64,000 nt of DNA from contig CACNQW010000001.1 of assembly GCA_902622745.1 (NCBI GenBank), positions 1 to 64,000 on the forward strand, read 5' to 3'. Within the stretch, counting starts at the first letter, position 1. Each line of letters starts with the position of its first letter. Positions 46,797 to 56,195 of this stretch are shown here, one piece after another. The notes under the pieces are model-generated. The model made no database searches, was not told where the DNA came from, and saw only the letters and a list, made by a program, of their open reading frames with translations. This stretch comes from an uncultured SAR116 cluster alpha proteobacterium. Its GTDB lineage: Bacteria; Pseudomonadota; Alphaproteobacteria; Puniceispirillales; Marisalimonadaceae. The position numbers were made by a program, and so were the translations under genes.

Positions 46797-47744
46797 ATGG
46801 ATTTAAAAACCTTTCTTGAAAAGAACTATTCAATAGATTCTTTAAACAAGGTTATATTAGATATATCAAATGCAGCAATTAAAATATCAAACTCAATAAG
46901 AAATAATAATAAATTAGAAAGTAAGAAAGATACTTCTCAAAATGCTGATGGTGACAAACAAAAACCATTAGATATTTTTGCTGATGAATGTGTAATTGAG
47001 TCTATAAATAATAGCTCGGTTTTTGCCTATTGTTCTGAAGAACAAGATGGAATGACAACTATAGATAAAGATGGAAAATATTTGATGTTTTGTGATCCAT
47101 TAGACGGATCATCAAATATTGGGAATAATATATCAATAGGAACAATTTTTTCAATTCTTCCTTTTTATAAAGGTAAAATTGAGAATTCTTTAAAACAAAA
47201 TGGCAAATTTCAACTATGTGCTGGTTTTTTTGTTTATGGTCCTCAAACAACTCTTATATTGTCACTTGGTAAAGGCGTACATTCTTTCTATTATGATCAT
47301 ACAAAGAATCAATTTAATATATTAAATTCAAAAATATTGATCCCTGAATCAACATCTGAATTTTCTATTAATTCTTCTTACAGAAGATATTGGAATAACA
47401 AGGTAAAAAAATACATAAAAAATTGTGAAGATGGGACTGATGGAGTAAGAGAAAAAGATTTTAATATGAGGTGGGTAGGATCATTAGTTGCAGACGCAAG
47501 TAGAATCTTTGAAAGAGGTGGAATTTTTCTTTATCCAGAAGATAAAAGAGAAAAAAATAAAAGTGGAAGACTAAGGCTAACTTATGAAGCTAATCCCATA
47601 TCTTTTTTAATAAGTCAGGCCGGAGGAAAAGCTACAAATGGTTCAGTCGATATTTTAAACGTAGAAGTGAATGAAATACATCAACGTGTACCTTTTATTT
47701 TTGGTTCTAAAGAAGAGGTTGAAATTTTTTTAAATACTAATTAA
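46797..47744 (+). CDS. fbp: Class I fructose-1,6-bisphosphatase
   Basis: A 315-residue phosphatase. DIFADECVIES near residues 59-69, YCSEEQDG near 80, and CDPLDGSSNIGNNISIGTIFSI near 98-119 give the metal-binding centre of class I FBPases; a late YEANPISFLISQAGGKATNG motif completes the fold. It makes fructose 6-phosphate in gluconeogenesis or a Calvin-type cycle. It is the first gene of fbp-tkt-pgk-gap-rpe-gph and divergent from the GlnE-like gene. Confidence 0.93.
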   Translation: MDLKTFLEKNYSIDSLNKVILDISNAAIKISNSIRNNNKLESKKDTSQNADGDKQKPLDIFADECVIESINNSSVFAYCSEEQDGMTTIDKDGKYLMFCDPLDGSSNIGNNISIGTIFSILPFYKGKIENSLKQNGKFQLCAGFFVYGPQTTLILSLGKGVHSFYYDHTKNQFNILNSKILIPESTSEFSINSSYRRYWNNKVKKYIKNCEDGTDGVREKDFNMRWVGSLVADASRIFERGGIFLYPEDKREKNKSGRLRLTYEANPISFLISQAGGKATNGSVDILNVEVNEIHQRVPFIFGSKEEVEIFLNTN

Positions 47745-47771
47745 GTCTAATTCAAATTATCGAGAGAAATT

Positions 47772-49763
47772 ATGTCTAATACATCAGAATTAAATATGGA
47801 AACATTAAAAAGAATGTCTAATGCAATAAGAGTACTAGCAGCTGAAGGGGTCCAAAAAGCAAACTCAGGTCATCCTGGGATGCCCATGGGTATTGCTGAC
47901 GTTGCAACAATTTTATTCTCCAAATATTTGAATATTGATGTAAACAAACCTGACTGGCCAGACAGAGATAGATTTGTTTTGTCAGCTGGTCATGGTTCAA
48001 TGCTTATATATGCTCTAAATTACCTTTTAGGTTATTCTGATATGAATATTGAAAGTTTAAAAAACTTTAGACAATTACATTCTAATACACCTGGTCACCC
48101 TGAATATGGTGATACTTTAGGAGTTGAAACTACAACAGGGCCTCTTGGTCAAGGTTTAGGTACTGCTGTTGGTATGGCTTTAGCCGAAAGAATGTCTAAT
48201 GCAAAGTTTGGAAAAAATCTTGTTGATCATTTTACTTATGTCATGGTTGGTGATGGGTGTCTCCAAGAGGGTATAAGTCATGAATCAATAGAATTTGCTG
48301 GACATTTAAAATTAGCAAAATTAATTGTTCTTTGGGATAACAATTCAATTTCGATTGATGGTAATATCAATTTGGCCAATTCAAGTAATCAAATTGCTAG
48401 ATTTAAAGCATCAGGGTGGCATACTCAATCAATTGATGGACACGATTTTGATCAAATATCAAAAGCGATTGAAAACGCACAAAAAACCAATAAACCTTCA
48501 TTTATTGCTTGTAAAACTATAATTGGATTTGGTTCACCAAATCTTGCGGGCACTGAAAAAACACATGGTGCACCACTTGGGGATGATGAAGTTAAAAAAG
48601 TTAAAGAAGAATTAAATTGGAAAAGCAATCCATTTGAAGTTCCTAAAGACATACTTAGTAATTGGAGAGCTTCAGTTGAAAGAGGGTTAGAAATTAGAAA
48701 GGAATGGGAAGATAGATTTAATAAAAGTCCTAAAAAAAATAAATTTATTAAAAATAATTCAAACTATTTATCCCAAGTCTTTGATAAAAATTTAAAATCT
48801 CATATTCAAAAATTGAAATTAGAAAAACCTAAATTAGCTACAAGACAGGCAAGTTTAGAATTTTTAAAAGTTTTGTCATCTAATGTAGATAACATTGCTG
48901 GAGGCTCAGCTGATTTAACTGGATCAAACTTGACAAAAACCCCAGATATGAATTCTGTAAAACCAAAAAAATTTAAAGCTAATTATATTCATTATGGAAT
49001 TAGAGAACACATGATGGGAGCTGTTATGAATGGAATAGCTCTTCATAAAGGTTTTATAACATATGGTGGAACTTTTTTAGTTTTTAGTGATTATATGAGA
49101 AGTTCAATTAGGTTGTCAGCTCTCATGAAAACTAAAGTAATTTATGTTTTAACACATGACTCAATTGGTCTGGGTGAAGATGGCCCAACACATCAACCAG
49201 TAGAGCATTTAGCAATGCTGAGAGCAACACCTAATCTCAATGTATTTCGTCCTGCTGATGCAGTTGAAACAGCAGAAGCATGGGAACTTGCACTTAAATA
49301 TGATGGACCATCTATATTGGCTTTATCTAGACAGGGTTTAAAAACATTTAGAGACGAAAAAGGGAATGATAATCTTACAAGTAAAGGGGGATATCTTGTT
49401 AAAGATTTTGGAAATAAAAGAGATTTAACAATAATTGCCACAGGTTCTGAAGTTGAGATTGCATTAGAAACTTCGGATCTATTATTAAAAGATAATATTA
49501 AAGCATCAGTGGTATCTTTACCATGTTGGGAGATATTCGAAAAACAATCAGAAGAATATAAATTAAATGTCCTTGGAGAAAAATTAAAAGTTGGTGTAGA
49601 AGCGGGTTCAGAATTAGGCTGGCATAAATATATAGGATCAAATGGTATTTTTATTGGAATGAAAACATTTGGAGCATCAGCACCTGCAAATCATTTATTT
49701 GAACATTTTGGATTAAGTTCAGATAAGATTAGAGAAAAAATTTTAGGTAAAATTAATACATAA
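47772..49763 (+). CDS. tkt: Transketolase
   Basis: A 663-residue full-length transketolase. QKANSGHPGMPMG near residues 32-44, GPLGQGLGTAVGMALAE near 119-135, the ThDP motif VGDGCLQEGISHE near 156-168, and GLGEDGPTHQPVEHLAMLR near 463-481 are all present. It moves two-carbon units in the pentose phosphate or Calvin cycle. It is preceded by a GAGAGA ribosome-like site and followed by pgk after four bases. Confidence 0.95.
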   Translation: MSNTSELNMETLKRMSNAIRVLAAEGVQKANSGHPGMPMGIADVATILFSKYLNIDVNKPDWPDRDRFVLSAGHGSMLIYALNYLLGYSDMNIESLKNFRQLHSNTPGHPEYGDTLGVETTTGPLGQGLGTAVGMALAERMSNAKFGKNLVDHFTYVMVGDGCLQEGISHESIEFAGHLKLAKLIVLWDNNSISIDGNINLANSSNQIARFKASGWHTQSIDGHDFDQISKAIENAQKTNKPSFIACKTIIGFGSPNLAGTEKTHGAPLGDDEVKKVKEELNWKSNPFEVPKDILSNWRASVERGLEIRKEWEDRFNKSPKKNKFIKNNSNYLSQVFDKNLKSHIQKLKLEKPKLATRQASLEFLKVLSSNVDNIAGGSADLTGSNLTKTPDMNSVKPKKFKANYIHYGIREHMMGAVMNGIALHKGFITYGGTFLVFSDYMRSSIRLSALMKTKVIYVLTHDSIGLGEDGPTHQPVEHLAMLRATPNLNVFRPADAVETAEAWELALKYDGPSILALSRQGLKTFRDEKGNDNLTSKGGYLVKDFGNKRDLTIIATGSEVEIALETSDLLLKDNIKASVVSLPCWEIFEKQSEEYKLNVLGEKLKVGVEAGSELGWHKYIGSNGIFIGMKTFGASAPANHLFEHFGLSSDKIREKILGKINT

Positions 49764-49767
49764 CTTT

Positions 49768-50958
49768 ATGCCTTCTTCAAAAGAATTTTTTAAATTAGAT
49801 TTAAAGAATAAATTCATTCTTGTCAGGGTGGATTTGAATTTGCCTGTAGTAAATGGGGTTGTTCAAGATGAAACAAGGCTTCAATCTGTTTTACCGACTA
49901 TTCAAGAAATTATTAAAAAAGGTGGCAAGGTAGTACTTTGTAGTCACTTTGGAAGACCTAATGGTGAATATAATAAAAAGTACAGTTTAAAACCATTAAT
50001 AGAACCTTTGTCAAAAGCATTAAATTGTCCTGTTGTTTTTTCACCAACTTGCATTGGACCAGAAGCAGAAGAACTAAAAAATAATCTTAAAGAGGGTCAA
50101 ACTTTACTTTTAGAAAATTTACGATTTCATAATGGAGAAGAAACGAATAATAGAGATTTTTCAGAAGATTTAACTCTGGGGATTGATTATTTTGTTAATG
50201 ATGCTTTTTCATGTTCCCACAGAAGGCATTCTAGTACGGTAGGTGTAACAAATTTTTTACCCTCTTTTATGGGAACTCACTTAGAAAAAGAGATTAAAGC
50301 TTTAGAGGGTGTTTTAAATAATCCTAATAAACCTGTAGCTGCAATAATTGGAGGGTCAAAAGTTTCAACTAAAATAGATGTAATAAATTTTTTACTCAAA
50401 AAAATGGATATTATTATTATTGGTGGAGCTATGGCTAATACCTTTGTTGCTGCAAAAGGTCTTGATGTGGGTAAAAGTTTATTTGAGAAAGAATGCATTG
50501 ATTTAGCTAAAGAGCTTATAGAAAAGTCACAAAATAATAATTGTAATTTAATTTTGCCAACTGATTTTATTGTATCTAAAAATTTAAAAAAAAATGCTGA
50601 ATATACAACTACTAATTTTGACTCATTGCCACATAATATGATGGCACTAGACATTGGCCCAAAATCGATAGAGCTTATTAATAAAAATATTAATAACTGT
50701 AAAACTATTTTATGGAACGGACCATTGGGTGCTTTTGAAACCTACCCATTCGATAAAGGTACTAATAAAGTCGCTTCGCATGTTTCAAGCCTTACAAAAC
50801 AAAAAAAGATTTTGAGTGTTGCAGGTGGAGGTGATACAGTTTCTGCATTGAACAATGCAAAAGTGTTGAATGATTTTAGTTATGTATCCACTGCAGGTGG
50901 AGCATTTTTAGAATGGTTAGAAGGTAAAGTATTACCAGGTATCGAACCTATAAGTTAA
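49768..50958 (+). CDS. pgk: Phosphoglycerate kinase
   Basis: A 396-residue kinase. RVDLNLPV near residues 20-27, CSHFGRPNG near 56-64, LLENLRFHNGEE near 112-123, VAAIIGGSKVSTKI near 190-203 and the C-terminal SVAGGGDTVSAL near 350 are family signatures. It interconverts 3-phosphoglycerate and 1,3-bisphosphoglycerate. It lies between tkt and gap, with close spacing on both sides. Confidence 0.95.
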   Translation: MPSSKEFFKLDLKNKFILVRVDLNLPVVNGVVQDETRLQSVLPTIQEIIKKGGKVVLCSHFGRPNGEYNKKYSLKPLIEPLSKALNCPVVFSPTCIGPEAEELKNNLKEGQTLLLENLRFHNGEETNNRDFSEDLTLGIDYFVNDAFSCSHRRHSSTVGVTNFLPSFMGTHLEKEIKALEGVLNNPNKPVAAIIGGSKVSTKIDVINFLLKKMDIIIIGGAMANTFVAAKGLDVGKSLFEKECIDLAKELIEKSQNNNCNLILPTDFIVSKNLKKNAEYTTTNFDSLPHNMMALDIGPKSIELINKNINNCKTILWNGPLGAFETYPFDKGTNKVASHVSSLTKQKKILSVAGGGDTVSALNNAKVLNDFSYVSTAGGAFLEWLEGKVLPGIEPIS

Positions 50959-50975
50959 CTTACGAAAGGAAAATA

Positions 50976-51983
50976 ATGTCAGTCAAAGTAGCAATTAATG
51001 GATTTGGAAGAATTGGTAGAAATATACTTAGGTCTATTATAGAAAACAAAAATCACAATATCAAAGTAGTTGGCATTAACGATTTAGGTCCTATAGAAAC
51101 AAATGCACATTTATTAAAATATGATTCTGTTCATGGAACTCTTAATAGGGATGTTATTATTAACGGTAGTGATCTAGATGTTGGAACAGGACCAATTAAA
51201 GTCACTGCAGAAAGAAATCCAGAAAATTTACCTTGGAAAGAATTAGATGTAGATGTTGTTTTAGAATGCACGGGAATTTTTACTAGTAAAGAAAAGGCTC
51301 AACAACACATAACTGCTGGTGCAAAAAAAGTTCTTATATCTGCTCCTGCAAGTGGAGTCGATCTTACTGTCGTGTATGGTGTAAATCATAAAAAAATTTC
51401 AAGTGAACATCAAATTTTATCAAATGCTTCGTGTACGACTAATTGTCTTGCTCCTTTAGCATATGTATTAAATAAATCTATAGGTATAGAAAATGGTTTT
51501 ATGACCACAATACATTCTTATACTGGAGATCAACCAACATTAGATACAATGCATAGTGATCTTTATAGAGCAAGGGCTGCAGCTGCTAATATGATACCTA
51601 CATCAACAGGCGCAGCTAAAGCTGTTGGGTTAGTTTTACCTGATCTAGATGGTAAACTTGATGGTGTTGCAATTAGAGTTCCTACACAAAATGTTTCAGT
51701 TGTTGATTTTAAGTTTAATTCAAAGAAAGAAACATCGATTGAAGAAATTAATGAGGCAATAAAAATTGCATCTGAAAATGAATTAAAAAATATTTTAAGT
51801 TTTAATGATAAAAAACTTGTTTCAAGTGATTTTAATCATAATCCATCCTCTTCAATATTTCATTCTGATCAAACAAAAGTTATGAATAAGAAATTTGTAA
51901 GAATTTTGAGTTGGTATGATAATGAATGGGGTTTTTCAAATAGAATGTGTGATACTGCATTAGAAATAGGAAAATATATATAG
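50976..51983 (+). CDS. gap: Glyceraldehyde-3-phosphate dehydrogenase, type I
   Basis: A 335-residue enzyme. NAD loop INGFGRIGRN at residues 7-16, the catalytic ASCTTNCLAP (Cys near 153), HSYTGDQ, and the C-terminal WYDNEWGFSNRM are all present. A GAAAGGAAA ribosome site precedes the start. It oxidises glyceraldehyde 3-phosphate in glycolysis or works in reverse. In this operon next to fbp and tkt, the gluconeogenic or Calvin direction is plausible. Confidence 0.95.
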   Translation: MSVKVAINGFGRIGRNILRSIIENKNHNIKVVGINDLGPIETNAHLLKYDSVHGTLNRDVIINGSDLDVGTGPIKVTAERNPENLPWKELDVDVVLECTGIFTSKEKAQQHITAGAKKVLISAPASGVDLTVVYGVNHKKISSEHQILSNASCTTNCLAPLAYVLNKSIGIENGFMTTIHSYTGDQPTLDTMHSDLYRARAAAANMIPTSTGAAKAVGLVLPDLDGKLDGVAIRVPTQNVSVVDFKFNSKKETSIEEINEAIKIASENELKNILSFNDKKLVSSDFNHNPSSSIFHSDQTKVMNKKFVRILSWYDNEWGFSNRMCDTALEIGKYI

Positions 51984-51986
51984 TTT

Positions 51987-52643
51987 ATGTCTTCAAAAAA
52001 CATAATTATTGCACCATCAATTTTATCTGCTGATTTTAGTAATCTTGGTCAAGAAGTTAATGATATTGATAAAGCTGGAGCTGATTGGATCCATTTAGAT
52101 GTAATGGATGGACATTTTGTTCCAAATTTAACTTTTGGTCCTTCTGTTATTTCTAGTATTAGAAAAAAAACCAAAAAATGTTTTGATACTCATTTAATGA
52201 TATCAAACCCTGATGAGTATATAGAACAGTATAAAAATGCTGGTTCAGATATAATTACTGTTCATAAAGAAGTTTGTGGACATTTAGATAAAACTTTATC
52301 ATCTATAAAAAAGACAGGATGTAAAGCTGGTGTTTCAATCAATCCTGGCACTGATATTTCTGGGTTAGAGTATGTCTTAGGTAAGATTGATTTAATTTTA
52401 GTTATGTCAGTAAATCCAGGTTTTGGAGGACAAAAGTTTATAAACTCATCAATTCAAAAAATTAAAAAAATAAAAGAATTAGTGCAAAACTTCAATATTG
52501 ATATTGAGGTTGATGGTGGCATAGATGATAAAACGGCAACACTTGTTAAAAATGCTGGTGCAAATATTCTTGTTTCTGGATCTTTTATATTTTCTGGAGA
52601 AAATAAAAGTATTTATAAGGAAAGAATAGCTTCTTTGAGATAA
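51987..52643 (+). CDS. rpe: Ribulose-phosphate 3-epimerase
   Basis: A 218-residue TIM-barrel epimerase. APSILSADFSNLGQEV at residues 9-24, HLDVMDGHFVPNLTFGP near 37-53, VMSVNPGFGGQKFI near 141-154 and VDGGIDDKTA near 177-186 are the catalytic signatures. It interconverts ribulose 5-phosphate and xylulose 5-phosphate. It starts three bases after gap and precedes gph by three bases. Confidence 0.95.
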   Translation: MSSKNIIIAPSILSADFSNLGQEVNDIDKAGADWIHLDVMDGHFVPNLTFGPSVISSIRKKTKKCFDTHLMISNPDEYIEQYKNAGSDIITVHKEVCGHLDKTLSSIKKTGCKAGVSINPGTDISGLEYVLGKIDLILVMSVNPGFGGQKFINSSIQKIKKIKELVQNFNIDIEVDGGIDDKTATLVKNAGANILVSGSFIFSGENKSIYKERIASLR

Positions 52644-52646
52644 TTT

Positions 52647-53312
52647 ATGTCAAAGAATACTGCAAACAAAATAATCATTTTTGATTTAGATGGAACTTTA
52701 ATTCATTCAATACCAGATATGTGTATTGCTATGAATAAAACATTAGAGCAATTTAAATTAAAATCTATAACAGAGGAAAAACTTCAAGAGTTTGTTGGCG
52801 AAGGTATGTTGAAATTATCTGAGAATGTACTTAAATTTTCAGGAGCCAATTTAAATTTAATAGACGACTTTTTCTTTATGTATAGAAAAGAATATTCTGA
52901 AAATCCATATTACCTTACTAGTTTAATGCCAGGTGTTAAAGATATTCTTAATTATTTATTAGATAAAAATATCCGTATAAACATATGTACAAATAAAAGA
53001 CAATATGTTGCAGAGAAAATTTTGAAACTAATGAATTTATTTGATAATTTTGATTTTATTGTTGGTGCAAAAGAGAATGTTCCACTTAAACCTCAAAGAC
53101 AAATGATAGACTTTATATGCAATCAATATGATAGTGATGAAAATGAATTTATAATGGTTGGAGATACAAAGGTAGATATTTTAGCAGCAAAAAATGCAGG
53201 AATTAGTTCTGTAATAGTTGATGGTGGTTATACAAACGAGGATTGTAAATCTTTAGGCGCAGATTTTTACTTAAATAATATATCTGAGTTAAAATCAGTT
53301 TTAAATTTATAA
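52647..53312 (+). CDS. gph: Phosphoglycolate phosphatase-like HAD hydrolase
   Basis: A 221-residue HAD phosphatase. Motif I IFDLDGTLIHS near residues 10-20, motif II ICTNKRQ near 114-120, the lysine in KPQRQM near 147, and motif IV MVGDTKVDILAAKNAG near 170-185. In proteobacteria it commonly lies next to rpe and removes phosphate from 2-phosphoglycolate, though related enzymes act on other sugar phosphates. The stop overlaps the convergent SDR gene by six bases. Confidence 0.85.
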   Translation: MSKNTANKIIIFDLDGTLIHSIPDMCIAMNKTLEQFKLKSITEEKLQEFVGEGMLKLSENVLKFSGANLNLIDDFFFMYRKEYSENPYYLTSLMPGVKDILNYLLDKNIRINICTNKRQYVAEKILKLMNLFDNFDFIVGAKENVPLKPQRQMIDFICNQYDSDENEFIMVGDTKVDILAAKNAGISSVIVDGGYTNEDCKSLGADFYLNNISELKSVLNL

Positions 53313-54224
53313 GGGATCCCAACTAAACACATCACCACTTCTTTCTGATGGAGTCAAGTAAGGCTTAAATGCAGGCATCGCTATTTCCATTATTGTTTTT
53401 GGATTCCATCCTTCACTATTATGGACACTTTTTACAGGTCTATTTTGGTTGTAAATAAATAATTCATTTAATCTTGAACTAAAAATCTGTCCTGTAATAT
53501 CTTTTGCATCCTCAGAAGAAAGGTATACTGCAAGTGGAGCATTTGTTTCGGGGGTCATTTTTTTTAAACGTTCGACTCTAGCTTTTTCATTTTCGGTTGT
53601 AGACGGTATAGAATTCGTCATTCTACTCCAGGCAAATGGTGCAATACAGTTTGATCGTACATTAAAACGTTTCATATCTAAAGAAATTGATTTTGATAAT
53701 CCAGCAATCCCTAATTTTGCTGCAGAATAATTAGCCTGCCCAAAGTTACCTATTAAACCAGAAGTACTTGTCATATGAACAAAGGAACCTGAGTTTTTTT
53801 CTCTAAAAAATGGTGCTGCTGCTCTGCTAATATAAAAACTACCATTTAAATGAACATCAATAACATCTGTCCAATCTTTTGGGTCCATTTTATGAAAAAT
53901 TACATCTCTTAAAATACCAGCATTATTTACAACAATATCAATTTGTTTAAAAGTATCTAAGGCATTTTGAATAATTTTTGATGCTGATGACCATGATGTT
54001 ACACTATTAGTATCTGGTATAGCTTCTCCCCCTTTTTGTGATATCAATCCACAAGTTTCCTCTGCAGGTTGGATGGATCCACCTTTTCCAGTAAGAGACA
54101 CACCTATATCATTTGCTATAATTTTTACACCTTCATTAGCAAGGGCTAGGGCTATTTCTCTTCCAATTCCTCCGCCTGCGCCTGTAACAATTGCAACCTT
54201 ACCTTTTAATCCTAAATCATTCAT
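53307..54224 (-). CDS. Short-chain dehydrogenase, multifunctional-enzyme-like
   Basis: A 305-residue SDR. Nucleotide loop TGAGGGIGRE near residues 14-23, VNNAGILRD near 95-103 and the catalytic YSAAK near 163-167 are clear. The insertion with NDIGVSLTGKGGS and the pattern DVHLNGSFYISRAA resemble the hydroxyacyl-CoA dehydrogenase part of peroxisomal-type multifunctional enzymes. The start at 54224 (MNDLGLKGKVAIV) has an AAAGG site; a longer frame from 54263 does not. The first 39 coding bases and upstream region are duplicated at 58771-58809, where they are decayed. The substrate is unknown. Confidence 0.87.
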   Translation of the reverse strand: MNDLGLKGKVAIVTGAGGGIGREIALALANEGVKIIANDIGVSLTGKGGSIQPAEETCGLISQKGGEAIPDTNSVTSWSSASKIIQNALDTFKQIDIVVNNAGILRDVIFHKMDPKDWTDVIDVHLNGSFYISRAAAPFFREKNSGSFVHMTSTSGLIGNFGQANYSAAKLGIAGLSKSISLDMKRFNVRSNCIAPFAWSRMTNSIPSTTENEKARVERLKKMTPETNAPLAVYLSSEDAKDITGQIFSSRLNELFIYNQNRPVKSVHNSEGWNPKTIMEIAMPAFKPYLTPSERSGDVFSWDPL

Positions 54225-54380
54225 AAAATAACCTTTAAAAAACTCTATTAAACAACTTTTCATTTATTTAGTCTATATTAGGTTTATAAATTATTTGAAA
54301 TATGGAGGCTTAGCTCATCAGGATATAGCGTGAAATAACTAATTTTAAGAAAACAGGTTCGAGTCCTATCGTCCTCACCA
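54186..54380. repeat. Left copy of about 195-bp imperfect direct repeat (SDR start to tRNA-Arg)
   Basis: Covers the first codons of the SDR gene, its upstream region and the decayed tRNA-Arg. It pairs in direct orientation with 58771-58963. In the first 39 bases 35 are identical by eye; shared blocks include TTAAACAACTTTTCATTTA and GGTTTATAAA. In this copy the SDR is intact and the tRNA decayed. Confidence 0.85.
54304..54380 (+). pseudogene. Decayed tRNA-Arg copy
   Basis: 77 bases that align along the full length with the intact tRNA-Arg(CCU) at 58887-58963, including the 3' CCA and ACAGGTTCGAGTCCT T-arm. Damage: two mismatches in the acceptor stem, one in the D-stem, the anticodon changed from CCT to ACT, and the universally conserved T33 changed to A. 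The anticodon stem has shifted sequence but can still pair. Loss of T33 makes function unlikely. Confidence 0.75.
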
Positions 54381-54433
54381 TTTTTTTATATTATTCAAGT
54401 TTTTAATATGAAATAATTTACAAAATTATTTTA

Positions 54434-54610
54434 TCAATAAAAGAATTTTTTGAGGTTAATAATACCCAATGATGCGCTATTTTGTAAAAATAAATATAAT
54501 TTATGATTATTGTAAGCAATGTCTCTAATTCTTTCATGAACCTCGATCTTTTTCAAAATTACTAATTGATTTTTTTCATTTAAAGAAAAAAAAATACAAA
54601 GATTTAGCCC
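54434..54610 (-). pseudogene. C-terminal remnant of a PQQ-type sugar dehydrogenase
   Basis: About 58 codons open on the minus strand, ending in TGA at 54434 and blocked upstream by TAA at 54611-54613. The translated segment includes NQLVILKKIEVHERIRDIA and LYLFLQNSASLGII. The ERIRDI motif followed by a short strand and a S-x-GI segment resembles the C-terminus of PQQ-dependent glucose/sorbosone dehydrogenase-type beta-propellers. No start codon and no upstream domain remain. The family call rests on this short motif only. The rest of 54381-54653 shows nothing else. Confidence 0.5.
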
Positions 54611-54653
54611 TTATACTTGATACTACGAAATTTATTCAAATTACTTTGGGTTA

Positions 54654-56195
54654 TTATGTATTTTGTGATTTAATCAACACTTTGTAATTACCATCATTTG
54701 AAAATAGTTCAAAATTATTTTTTAAATATGAATCATATAATAAATTAAATTCAATGACGTCACCATTTATTGCATGATTTTTTGAATAATTAAGAATTAT
54801 TATATCTACATTTTTGAACACATTTTCTGGCTTAAATTTTTTTGAAATCTTAGAAGATAATGTATTAAATGTTTGGTTTTTATGCCAATATAGATTTGGT
54901 TGTCTAGGAGACTGTAATCCTAATGAAAATGAAATATCGTCATTATCACCAACTACTAAAATTTTTTTATCAATTTTAATTATTTTTTTTACCTTATCAG
55001 GTAGTTTTAAATATAAATCACTTTCGTACTTTTTTAAGAAATCAAAATTACTTATTTTTTTCATAACAACTAATGATTGTTGAAAAAAATTATAAGAATA
55101 TAGATGAGCGTGTAACGAAAGATGGTAAAGTACAATACAAAATAAAAATAATCTTGGTAGTGAACTTTTTGAAACTTTATCGTTATTTAATGGAGAAAAA
55201 TTTTTATAATTCAAGTTAAAATATTCAAATCCTATCAAATATAACGATAGTATAATTATCATTATATTTTCATAAGCTTGGTTAGTTGTGATGTTAATAA
55301 ATACATCTAAACCTAAACAATACAAACCTATCATTATTGTTTTGATTTTATTTTTCAAATCTTTTTCATCTTTTAAAATACAAAACATTATAATTAACCA
55401 TGATGTTATGTGAAACGGATTAATATACATCCAAGGTAAAGAAAATCTATAATAGAGAGTGTTGTTAACTGACATTTGGTGTAGATACTTTAAATCTCTA
55501 TAAAATGATGGGAAGTCCCAATTAATTACACCACCTAAAATAACTATAAATAAGACAATGTTTAGCAAAAATATTAACAAATATAGTTTTCTTACATTAA
55601 AGATGATAAATAATGGTAAAAATAAAATTACGGCAACAAAATATGTAATTTTAATATATAAAAGTGAAGCAGTTAATATAGAACATAAGATTATTGGTTC
55701 AGTTTTTAAATGTTTTTTGAAAATGTAAGGAATTAAAGTGATAATTACTGCTATCAATATTCCGTAACCTAGCCTGTTATAAAGTCCAACATGGGACCAA
55801 GTAAAGCCGTATGAAAGAGACTTTGGGAAAATAAGCGTTATAAATACTATCCCAAATATTATGAAATAGTTTTTATAAGAAAGACTTATTGCTCTGAAGA
55901 TTATTAGTGATAATATTGTAACAAGGAAAATTAATCCTATGTTAAATCCCATAAGAGTTTGTGGGAATAATTTTAATCCAATTGATGTAAAAAAAAAAAT
56001 CAGTTGTCCAAAAGGGGTAAAAAAATCACTGTGTGGATTTTCTCCCATAGAAACTCTGTAAGCACCATCAATAAGAAATTTAGTGTCCCAATTAGTAGCA
56101 ATAAGACTGTAAAAAAAAGGGAGAACTCCTAGAGTAAAAAAAAGCAAAAAGAAGATAAATTTTAATTGTGAATTATTGAAATTTATTTTATTCAT
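54654..56195 (-). CDS. GT-C-like polytopic membrane protein (putative glycosyltransferase)
   Basis: A 513-residue protein with about ten hydrophobic segments in the first 370 residues, then a soluble C-terminal part of about 140 residues containing ILVVGDNDDISFSLGLQSPRQPNLYWH. After the first membrane helix comes an acidic periplasmic loop (TNWDTKFLIDGAYRVSMGENPHSDFFTPFG), the layout of GT-C enzymes such as ArnT or PMT families that use lipid-linked sugars. No specific family is recognised. Base composition is even more AT-rich than nearby genes, and it lies inside the tRNA-bounded island, so it may have been acquired. Confidence 0.65.
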   Translation of the reverse strand: MNKINFNNSQLKFIFFLLFFTLGVLPFFYSLIATNWDTKFLIDGAYRVSMGENPHSDFFTPFGQLIFFFTSIGLKLFPQTLMGFNIGLIFLVTILSLIIFRAISLSYKNYFIIFGIVFITLIFPKSLSYGFTWSHVGLYNRLGYGILIAVIITLIPYIFKKHLKTEPIILCSILTASLLYIKITYFVAVILFLPLFIIFNVRKLYLLIFLLNIVLFIVILGGVINWDFPSFYRDLKYLHQMSVNNTLYYRFSLPWMYINPFHITSWLIIMFCILKDEKDLKNKIKTIMIGLYCLGLDVFINITTNQAYENIMIIILSLYLIGFEYFNLNYKNFSPLNNDKVSKSSLPRLFLFCIVLYHLSLHAHLYSYNFFQQSLVVMKKISNFDFLKKYESDLYLKLPDKVKKIIKIDKKILVVGDNDDISFSLGLQSPRQPNLYWHKNQTFNTLSSKISKKFKPENVFKNVDIIILNYSKNHAINGDVIEFNLLYDSYLKNNFELFSNDGNYKVLIKSQNT

